Source: an uncultured Planctomycetota bacterium (GTDB taxonomy: Bacteria > Planctomycetota > UBA11346). Taken from it: a stretch of DNA of 41,159 nucleotides. This document shows positions 16,693 to 24,100 of the stretch, piece after piece (position 1 is the stretch's first letter; each line of letters opens with the position of its first letter). The notes below the pieces were generated by a model. It was not told where the DNA came from. It did not search any database and saw only the letters and a program-made list of their open reading frames with translations. The translations under genes and the position numbers were made by a program. The DNA lies in NCBI GenBank assembly GCA_903902515.1, contig CAIUVD010000183.1, positions 1 to 41,159 on the forward strand, written 5' to 3'.

Positions 16693-17841
16693 TCAGGCGG
16701 CTGAGCGAAGCAAGGCTTCGACCCGCTCCGGCGTGAGATCGCGCGCCTCACCGAGGAGATCGCCCCGCCGCCGCAGGCGTTCGGCCACCTGGCTGGCGAT
16801 CCCGGCATCCACGTGGTAGTCCGCCAGGCGCGTCGGCACGCCGACCTCGCGGAAGAACGCCTCGGTCCGGGCGATGGCGGCCTCAATCCGGGCCTCCGGC
16901 GTGCCGTCCCGCAGGTCCCACACCCGCTCGGCGTATTGCAGCAATTTGGCGCGCTTGAGCCCCTGTTGGTGCCGCAACAGCGCCGGCAGAACCACGGCCA
17001 GGGTTTGGGCGTGGTCCAGGCCGGCCAGGGCGGTGATTTCGTGGCCAATGGCGTGGGTCGCCCAGTCTTGGGCCACGCCGCACCCGATCAGGGTGTTGAG
17101 GGCATTGGTGGCCGCCCACATGACGCCCGCCAGGACCGCCGGATCCGAACGGCCGGCCGCCGCAGCCGGTCCCAGCTCCCGCAGCGCCAGGAGGATGGCC
17201 TCGGCCTGGCGGTCCTGGACCACCGTGCCCGGGCGGCTCACCAGGTACTGCTCACAGACATGGACAAAGGCGTCGACGATGCCATTGCCGACCTGCCGGG
17301 GCACCAGGCTGCGGGTCGTCTCGGGATCCAGGATGGCGAACTTGGGGAACACCAAGGGGCTGCCGAAATAGAGTTTTTCCCCCGTGGAGTGCCGGGAGAT
17401 CACCGCGTTGCCGTTGGCTTCCGAGCCGGTGGCCGGCAGGGTCAGGACCGCCCCCAGGGGAATGGCGGCGGTCACCGGCGCCTGGCGGCTGATGATGTCC
17501 CACGGGTCCCCGACAAACGGAACCGCCGCCGCGATCCACTTGGTCCCATCGAGGACCGAACCGCCACCGACCGCCAGGAGGTAATCGATACGCTCCGCCC
17601 GGGCCAGCTCGACGGCCTTGATCAGGGTTTCGTAACTGGGATTGGGTTCGATGCCGCCAAACTCCAGGACGGTCCGGCCGGCGAGGGCGGCCAGGACCTG
17701 AGCGTGGACGCCATTACGGTGGATGCTGCCGCCGCCGAAGGTCAGGAGGATCCGGGCGTTGGCCGGAATCTCCTCGGCGATGCGGGCGATCTGCCCGGCC
17801 CCGAAATGGATGCGGGTCGGGTTGTGGAAGGTGAACTGCAT
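16693..17841 (-). CDS. yqhD: NADPH-dependent aldehyde reductase, YqhD type (iron-containing ADH family)
   Basis: A 382-residue protein that aligns over its length with E. coli YqhD: PTRIHFGAGQIARI, LAVGGGSVLDGTKWIAAA, LTLPATGSEANGNAVISR, NGIVDAFVHVCEQY, PQDWATH-like AQDWATHAIGHE and GLDHAQTLAVVLPALL. The metal ligands (Asp and His of DAFVH, His of HAIGHE, His of GLDHAQ) are present. YqhD reduces short and peroxidation-derived aldehydes with NADPH. In this neighbourhood L-lactaldehyde from fucose or rhamnose breakdown is an attractive substrate, which is an inference. The start at 17841 is preferred over the upstream ATG because GAGGA lies 4 bp before it. The ArsR-type gene ends 41 bp upstream and probably shares its transcript. 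Confidence 0.95.
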   Translation of the reverse strand: MQFTFHNPTRIHFGAGQIARIAEEIPANARILLTFGGGSIHRNGVHAQVLAALAGRTVLEFGGIEPNPSYETLIKAVELARAERIDYLLAVGGGSVLDGTKWIAAAVPFVGDPWDIISRQAPVTAAIPLGAVLTLPATGSEANGNAVISRHSTGEKLYFGSPLVFPKFAILDPETTRSLVPRQVGNGIVDAFVHVCEQYLVSRPGTVVQDRQAEAILLALRELGPAAAAGRSDPAVLAGVMWAATNALNTLIGCGVAQDWATHAIGHEITALAGLDHAQTLAVVLPALLRHQQGLKRAKLLQYAERVWDLRDGTPEARIEAAIARTEAFFREVGVPTRLADYHVDAGIASQVAERLRRRGDLLGEARDLTPERVEALLRSAA

Positions 17842-17845
17842 GGGA

Positions 17846-17850
17846 TCCTC
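17846..17850 (-). promoter_or_regulatory. Ribosome binding site deciding the yqhD start
   Basis: GAGGA on the minus strand, 4 bp before the ATG at 17841. It overlaps the first codons of the longer alternative frame (MHEDP), which makes that longer start unlikely. Confidence 0.65.
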
Positions 17851-17882
17851 GTGCAATTCACTTATCCGGATTTACGGATACA

Positions 17883-18197
17883 TCAAGGGCTCTCCTGGCC
17901 AAGCCGACCCAGGCCCTGGAGCGCTCCCTGCAGGCGGGGCCCGTCGATCCAGTAGTAGACATCCCGGCACATCCGCTCGGAACGGACCAAGCCCACCTGC
18001 CGCAGGATGCCGAGGTGGCGACTGACCGTCGACTGGGGCAGGTCGAGGGCCTCGGCCAACTCGCTGACGTTGAGCACCCGTTCGCAATCATCGGTGGCCG
18101 GCAGGCGGTCGAGGATCCGCAGACGCACTTCATCCCCGAGGGCCTTGGCCAGCCGGGCCAGGTCCGGGAGTTCGGGTGATTGCGGTACCGCGGGCAT
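17883..18197 (-). CDS. ArsR-family transcriptional regulator
   Basis: About 104 residues of a winged helix-turn-helix: DLARLAKALGDEVRLRILDRL, then LNVSELAEALDLPQSTVSRH, LGILRQVGLVRSER, and the wing with DVYYWID. In metal-sensing relatives the recognition region is preceded by ELCVCDL; here the corresponding text is ERVLNVSEL, so the alpha-3 metal site is missing and a non-metal signal is likely. It lies just upstream of yqhD on the same strand and diverges from the GDSL esterase, so it may control either or both. The ATG at 18197 fits the usual domain start; a TTG at 18278 would add 27 residues of no recognisable value. Confidence 0.88.
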   Translation of the reverse strand: MPAVPQSPELPDLARLAKALGDEVRLRILDRLPATDDCERVLNVSELAEALDLPQSTVSRHLGILRQVGLVRSERMCRDVYYWIDGPRLQGALQGLGRLGQESP

Positions 18198-18277
18198 GAC
18201 CTGACGTACGGCTCCGCCGGCCTCACCGCAAGGTGTGAGGGCCAGGGTGGCGGCGCAGCCCCAGGATTTTATTGCCA

Positions 18278-18297
18278 ATGATATTAGTTAATTATCG
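18278..18297. promoter_or_regulatory. Candidate operator, weaker copy 3 of the shared AT-rich motif
   Basis: ATGATATTAGTTAATTATCG agrees at 13 of the 17 positions that are identical in the copies at 5012 and 14499. It lies 7 bp before the GDSL gene, the same spacing as copy 1 has to the GH95 fusion gene, and upstream of the divergent ArsR gene. It may instead be only a promoter AT island. Confidence 0.35.
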
Positions 18298-18304
18298 TTG
18301 AATT

Positions 18305-19738
18305 ATGAATATTTTTGAAAAGACCCAGGCCTCCAATCAACCCACTCCCCGTTCCACTCGCCGACCGGCGGCCGTCGCGGCCCTGTTGCTGATCGCCGTG
18401 GGCGCTGCCCCGGCGCTGGAACCGGCGCCGCCGTCAGCCCAGGCCCCCTTCCCGGACGGTACCCGGTGGGTGGCCATTGGCGACAGCATCAGCCAGAACG
18501 GGGCCTATGCGCATTATGTGAACGTCTTCTATCACACTCGCTACCCCGAGCGCCGCATCGACCTGCAGAATGCCGGCATCAGTGGTGACACGGCGGCCGG
18601 CGCCCTGCGCCGCTACGATTGGGACATCCTCCCCCATCGAGCCACGGTCGCGACGGTGATGCTGGGCATGAATGACGTGGGCCGCAACAACTACAGCACG
18701 GTCAAGCCCGTGCCGAATGCGGAACAGGCCAAAGTGGCGGCGATGACGGCCTACCAAGACACCCTCAAGCGCCTGATCGAACGTCTGCGGGCGGATGGGA
18801 CGGCGGTGATTCTGCTCACGCCGTCGATCTACGACCAGACCGGCACCCAGAAGGTGGAATCCCTGGTCGGGGTGAATGACGCCCTCGGCCGGTGCGCCAT
18901 CTTTGCCCGCCAGGAGGCCGCCGCCCGGGGCCTGGGTCTGGTAGAGGTCCACCAGCCGATGACGGAGCGCAACCGTCTGCTCCAGGCGGCGGATCCCGCG
19001 GCCAGCATCGTTGGCGCTGACCGGGTCCACCCGGGTCACCCGGGCCATTTCTTTCTCGCTGTCCAAATCCTCCAGGCCCAGGGTGTCCAGCCGTCGGTGG
19101 CCCAGGTGGCGATTGATGGAGCGGACCTGCGGGTCACCCGCTCGGAACATGCCCAGGTCCAGGACCTGCGGCGGACGCCGAACGGCTTGGAATTCACGTA
19201 TCGGGCCCAATCCCTGCCGTTTCCCATCCCGCGGGAGGTCGCTCCGGCCCTCGCCTGGACCGATTTCTCGGCGGCCCTCAACACCGAACGCCTAGCCATC
19301 AGCGGACTGCCAGCAGGTTCCTGGACGCTCCGCATCGACGGCAAAGCCGTCGGATCGTGGGCGGCCGCGACCTGGGCCGAGGGCCTCGACCTGGCCGCCC
19401 TGCCCACCACGCCCCAGTTGGTGCAAGCCCAGGACGTCGCGCGCCTCCTCGGTGACCGCCGCGGGCGTATGGCCAGCCTGCGCACGCTGGCCTATGTCGA
19501 ACATACCACGCCCGGGGCGGTGGTCCCGGCGACCCTGGAGGCCATGGAGCCCCTGATCGCCGCCCGGGTGGCCAAACTCGGCCCGGAACATCATTACACC
19601 CGCCAAACCCAGACCTACCGCTCCGCCAAGCCCAACGAAAAAATCCTGCGGCAGGAGGTCGAGAGCCTGCTCCAGGCGGCCCAGGAAGCCGCTAAGCCTC
19701 GGCCGCGGACCTTCGTGGTGGAACGGGCCGCGCCCTGA
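18305..19738 (+). CDS. Secreted GDSL/SGNH-family esterase
   Basis: A 477-residue protein with an N-terminal region up to about residue 40 containing a hydrophobic stretch (AAVAALLLIAVGAAPALE) consistent with a signal peptide or anchor. The SGNH blocks follow: AIGDSISQNG (nucleophile Ser61), LQNAGISGDTAAG (Gly), VMLGMNDVG (Asn) and ADRVHPGHPGH (Asp/His). Relatives include rhamnogalacturonan acetylesterases, so deacetylation of a polysaccharide is the leading guess. About 200 residues follow the catalytic domain (LPAGSWTLRIDGKAVG and beyond) as seen in larger SGNH proteins of this type. There is no evident ribosome binding site before the ATG, so initiation may be leaderless or weak. It could supply the esterase step of the lyase/GH95 system. 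Confidence 0.92.
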   Translation: MNIFEKTQASNQPTPRSTRRPAAVAALLLIAVGAAPALEPAPPSAQAPFPDGTRWVAIGDSISQNGAYAHYVNVFYHTRYPERRIDLQNAGISGDTAAGALRRYDWDILPHRATVATVMLGMNDVGRNNYSTVKPVPNAEQAKVAAMTAYQDTLKRLIERLRADGTAVILLTPSIYDQTGTQKVESLVGVNDALGRCAIFARQEAAARGLGLVEVHQPMTERNRLLQAADPAASIVGADRVHPGHPGHFFLAVQILQAQGVQPSVAQVAIDGADLRVTRSEHAQVQDLRRTPNGLEFTYRAQSLPFPIPREVAPALAWTDFSAALNTERLAISGLPAGSWTLRIDGKAVGSWAAATWAEGLDLAALPTTPQLVQAQDVARLLGDRRGRMASLRTLAYVEHTTPGAVVPATLEAMEPLIAARVAKLGPEHHYTRQTQTYRSAKPNEKILRQEVESLLQAAQEAAKPRPRTFVVERAAP

Positions 19739-20002
19739 AACGTGCTTGAACCAGGAGGACGTCGTGGGGGTCGTGGAATCGTTCCGCACCGCATGGATTT
19801 CCTCCGTCACCGGGCCGGTGCTTGGCCACGATCAGGCCGCGTTTACCCCGTGGTTCCACGACGCCCTCATGTCCTCGAACGGCGACAGGCAGGTTGACAT
19901 CATAAGGTCCAGAGCGGCGTTCGACCCGGCGAGATCCATCAACGCCATGCGCCGGGTTCCCGTCCTGCTGAGCACCCCACCGGGCGACGCGGCGGGCGCC
20001 GA

Positions 20003-20557
20003 TCAGCGCAGGTCCGGCACCGCTGCCATGGCCGCCAGCACCGCCGGGGCTGCCGGTCGGATCAGGAAGGGGCCCTCGCCCTTGGCCCGGCCCTGGGCCA
20101 GGCTGGCCACCGGAGTGGTGGTCAGGCGTCCGCCCTGAACCAGGGCGAGGTTGACCAGTTCCAGTTCCCGGCCCCCAGCCTGGACCCGGGCATGATCGGC
20201 GGCTCCACACACCGGGCGACCTTGGACCCAGCCGTGAATGAGGACCGGCCCCTGGCATTCCAGGCGGTTGGCGGCCCCGGATTGACGGTCGAAACTGCCC
20301 GAAGGGGCTTCCAGCCACAGGGTGCCACCGGCGATCGGATGGCGCATACGGACCGGCGTCATGGCCAGGGCCGACAACTGGCGGCCGGTTTCGGCGAGGT
20401 GATCGGTGGTGACCACCGTTGGCGGGGCTTGGCGGGCCAGGGCCGGGGCATCCCACCAGCGCAGGATCACCGGGCCCCGGGCCCCGGGTTCCTCGGTGGA
20501 TTCCTTCACCCCGCAGCCCGCCAGGGCCAGGATCAGCACTACCAGGGCCGGACGCAT
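20003..20557 (-). CDS. LptC-like lipoprotein
   Basis: A 184-residue protein with a lipoprotein signal (MRPALVVLILALAGCG, lipobox LAGC). The rest is beta-rich with short repeating strands such as GGTLWLEAPSGSFDRQSG and NRLECQGPVLIHGW, which is the look of the LptC/LptA/OstA fold of lipopolysaccharide transport. The family call rests on length, lipobox and strand pattern rather than on a diagnostic residue. Its usual partners (lptA, lptB, kdsC) are absent nearby. The start at 20557 is chosen because it gives a clean lipoprotein signal; an upstream start at 20590 is possible. The 264 bp between this gene and the GDSL esterase (19739-20002) show no convincing gene. Confidence 0.68.
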   Translation of the reverse strand: MRPALVVLILALAGCGVKESTEEPGARGPVILRWWDAPALARQAPPTVVTTDHLAETGRQLSALAMTPVRMRHPIAGGTLWLEAPSGSFDRQSGAANRLECQGPVLIHGWVQGRPVCGAADHARVQAGGRELELVNLALVQGGRLTTTPVASLAQGRAKGEGPFLIRPAAPAVLAAMAAVPDLR

Positions 20558-20627
20558 GGGGCGGAACCCTACGAAAGCCTGGAAAAACACAGCTGACCGC
20601 CGGGTGGGTCAGAAAGGACTTGCATTG

Positions 20628-20653
20628 GTCATGGGGATATTTAAACCCATGAC
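20628..20653. promoter_or_regulatory. Perfect 8-10-8 inverted repeat in a divergent promoter region
   Basis: The arms GTCATGGG (20628-20635) and CCCATGAC (20646-20653) are exact reverse complements around the AT-only-but-one spacer GATATTTAAA. The repeat sits between the divergent LptC-like gene and the small gene at 20685, about 70 and 31 bp from their starts. This is the usual layout for a dimeric repressor or activator site. The spacer may double as a promoter -10 region. Confidence 0.5.
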
Positions 20654-20684
20654 ATAACGAACCCATAGCCTATACGGACTCATC

Positions 20685-20978
20685 ATGTTCGCTGCCGCCC
20701 ACTCCCTGATCCGCACCATCACCTTTGGCCGGGCCCTGACCGCCCGGGGTTTTTTGGGCCGACTGACCCAGCGGGGCCTGTGCGTGGAGTGCCATCCCGA
20801 GCGGCGCTCCGTGGCCCTGACGGCCTATACGGACCGTGGCCCCACGGATGCGGCCCGCCTGGAAGTCCCGGTGGATGACCTCCGCCGCCTGGCCCGGGTC
20901 CTCCTCGACTTGGCGGAGATCGCCGATGGTCGGCCCATGCCCCTGGCCATGGCGCCGACCACCGCCCTCGCCGCCTAA
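20685..20978 (+). CDS. Small conserved-looking protein of unknown function
   Basis: A 97-residue frame with the strong GC third-position bias of its neighbours. It has no signal peptide or membrane helix. The sequence reads as a compact mixed fold: a basic N-terminal helix (SLIRTITFGRALTARGF), a beta region (RGLCVECHPERRSVAL), then a helix (VDDLRRLARVLLDLAEIADG). I do not recognise the family. The ribosome binding site is weak. It diverges from the LptC-like gene and precedes the kinase operon on the same strand, 156 bp upstream, with a hairpin between. Confidence 0.6.
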   Translation: MFAAAHSLIRTITFGRALTARGFLGRLTQRGLCVECHPERRSVALTAYTDRGPTDAARLEVPVDDLRRLARVLLDLAEIADGRPMPLAMAPTTALAA

Positions 20979-21001
20979 GGGCCTCAATCCGGTGGAGCCA
21001 G

Positions 21002-21015
21002 GAGCACCGGTGCTC
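21002..21015. terminator. 14-bp perfect palindrome after the small gene
   Basis: GAGCACCGGTGCTC is its own reverse complement and starts 24 bp after the small gene's stop codon. A second short stem (CTCCC..GGGAG) follows at once. It may end transcription of the small gene or act as an operator for the kinase operon; no T-run follows. Confidence 0.3.
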
Positions 21016-21134
21016 TCCCCCGGGAGGGCCCGGCAGGCCGGTGTGGTCGGCCCCGCCGCGCGCCCGCGAACGTCATATGGTGCCACCCTCATCATCTATT
21101 GCCGCTCCGACGGTCATTGATGGGATGTCGCCCC

Positions 21135-24100
21135 ATGACGTCCCCCAGCAAAGATCTGGCCGATACGGTGCCAACCCACGTTCCTGCCCAGGGTTCCCGG
21201 TCCGAAGGTCTGGCGGCGACGTTGCCCCTCAGCACGTCATCACCCGGTCGCGATGCCCAGGATCTGGCGGCCACCGTCCCCATGACCGGCGCGGCGGCGG
21301 CCCGGCAGGTCCAGCGCCAGGGAGATGTCCAGGATCAGGAACAAACCCAACTCCAGATTACCACCCCGACCCACGACCCCGACGCCACCGTCGTCAGCGG
21401 CCCTGGCCAGGAATCCCGACTCCAGGGCACGGCGGCAGCCACCGGCGCCGGAACCCGAAACGCCACCGGCACCGCCTCAGGGACCCGCAGCACCACCCTG
21501 GGCGGCACCCAGATGGGCGGCACCCTGTCGCGCACCGGCACCCGCATGGGCCGGACCCGCTACAATGCCAAATTAGCCGGGAATGACCAGCAACTCGACG
21601 AGAAACTGCAGTTGTCCCGCGGCTCGGTGCTGGCCGACATGGGCACCATCCTGACCCAGGCCTCCGGCGGCAGCCAGGTCCCCAAGGGCCTGCAGAAGCT
21701 GATCGACGACCAGGGCACCGAGGGTCGCTACCACGTCAACCGGCCCCTGGCGGCGGGCGGCATGGGCGCGGTGCTGCACATCGCCGACAACGACTTCCGC
21801 CGGGCGGCGGCGATGAAGGTCATCCACGGCCGCTTCGCCCACGATCCCCAGGCCCTGGAACGCTTCCTGGCCGAGGCCCAGGTCACAGCCCAGCTTGAGC
21901 ACCCGAACATCGTCCCCATCCACGACATGGGCGTGATGTCGGACGGCACCCTCTACTTCACCATGAAGTTGATCGAGGGCATGTCCCTCGGCGATGCGGT
22001 GAAAATGCTGCGGATCCACCGGGGCCTGATCACCGAGGACGATTACCTCAGCGACAAACTCCGTAAGGAAAGCCAGAAAAAGCCCGAGGAACGCAAGGAC
22101 GAAACGCGGATCCGCGCCGACTTCGTAGATGAGAAAGCCAAGGCGGCGGAACTCGCGGCCCGTTTCACCGTCGACGAGATCGTCCACATCTTCCTCAAGG
22201 TGCTGGACGGCTGCAGCTTCGCCCACAGCAAGGGCGTGGTCCACCGCGATATCAAGCCCGACAACATCATGCTCGGTGGCCACGGTGAGGTGCTGGTGGT
22301 GGACTGGGGCATCGCCAAGGTCCTGGCCAATGCCGATGCCGCCAGCGACCTGGTGAAGAAGGTCCAAGCGGACATCGTCTCGGTCCGCGATGCCGAGGCC
22401 CTGTCGGCGACCATGGCCGGCTCGGCTATGGGCACGATTTTCTACATGCCCCCGGAACAGGCGACCGGCGACCTCGACCAGATCACCGCCCGCAGCGATA
22501 TCTACGCCCTGGGCGCGACCCTCTACGAACTGCTGTCCCTCGAACGGTGCCTCAAGCCGTCGTCCATCGCTGAGATGATCGTCGCCATTACCTGCGGCGA
22601 CTTCGTGCCCCTGGATAAAGCCGCCCCGGAATTGCCCAAGGACCTCGTCGCCATCATCCACCGCTCCATGGCCCTGACGCCGGAGAAACGCTACGCCACT
22701 TGTGACGCCTTCGCCGAGGACCTCCGCCGCTTCCTGGCCGGTCAGGCGGTGGAAGCCCGCAAGCGCGGGGTGGGCGAATTGCTGGCCGCCTGGGTCAAGC
22801 AGCACCAGGTCAAACTCATCACCGGCGCCGTTGGCGTGGTTCTCGTGAGCGGCGCCATCGGCGGCACCATGGCCGCCCTCAAGGCCCAGGACCAGGGTCG
22901 CGCCGCCACCCTGGTGGCCCAGGCCCGGGCCACCGTGACCGCCAGCACCAACGATCTGGAAGCCCTGAAAAAGGCCCAAACCGACGTCACCCTGGCCGCC
23001 GATCTTGACGCTGCCAGTCCCGGCCTGGGGGAGGTCCAGGCGGCGGTCGGGGCCGCCATCGGCGTGCTGGAAAAGCAGCGCAAAGACGACGACATCCGCA
23101 CCGCCAACTTGGTAAAAGCCAAGGCCCTGGCCGAAGAAGCCACGGCCCTGGCAAGTGCCGATAAACTCACCGAGGCCGACCAGAAGTTCACCAGCGCCCT
23201 GGAAATCGACCCCTCCAACAAAACCTGGGACGCCGCCCGCCAGCGGGTCCGCGATGCCCTGGCGGATACCCGCAAGAAGGCCCAGGTGGCGGAAGCTAAC
23301 CGCGTCCGGTCCGCCGGTGACGCCCTGGTGGCCAAGGCCCGGTTGTTGAACCAGGTCGATCCCGCCGTGACGGACCTCGTGCAGCAGGCCCTGGAGCAGT
23401 TTGCCTTGTCGGAAAAGGATGGCGTGGCCATTCCCGGCACCGGCGAAGCCCGGGTCGCCGCCAAGGAACTCTTGGAAAGCCACCGCGCCGCCGTCCGCAC
23501 CCGCGAAGCCGCCACCAAGGCCATCGCCGCCAAAAAGGCCGCCACTGAGGCCCTGACCGGCGAACGCTTCGACGAAGCCAAGGCCCAGGTCGCCCTGGCC
23601 CTCGATGCGGTGCCCGGCGACGCCGACACCCTCGTTCTGCGCGACCGGGTGCTGCTCGCCACCGAAGCCGCCGCCGCCAAGCGCAAGGCCACCGAAGCCG
23701 CCGCCGCCTGCGCTGCCGCCACCGCCAAGGGCCGCGCGGCTCTGGCTGCTGGCGATATCGAAGCCGCCCGCACCGCCGTCGAACAGGCCCTGACCCACGC
23801 CCCCGGCGACCGCGACGCCATCACCCTCCAGGTCGAGGTCGCCAAGGCCGTGGCCGACCGCGCCCGGGTCGCCCGCCGGGTCGACGCCGCGAAAAACAGC
23901 GATGCGCGCCTGGTGGAAGCCAAAGCCCAGTTGGCAACCATGCTCGGCTTTGCCAAGGTCGCGACCGAAGCCCAGGCCCGGGCCGATGACCTCTCCGTCC
24001 GCCTAGCCAGCGAACCGCCCGCCAAGAAGGCCGCCCTATGGGAGGCCCTGCGCCAGGCCCAGACCGCACGCAGCCAGTTGGCCGAGCAATGGGCCCTGTG

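Noticed and set aside
19746-20138. Plus-strand frame of 130 residues between the esterase and the LptC-like gene
   Set aside because: It overlaps the LptC-like gene on the other strand, shows no family features after the first 40 residues, and its composition drifts to low complexity.
21573-23798. Minus-strand open frame of 741 residues
   Set aside because: Antisense to the kinase gene; Gly/His-rich translation with no domain, while the plus strand has HRDIKPDN and other kinase motifs.
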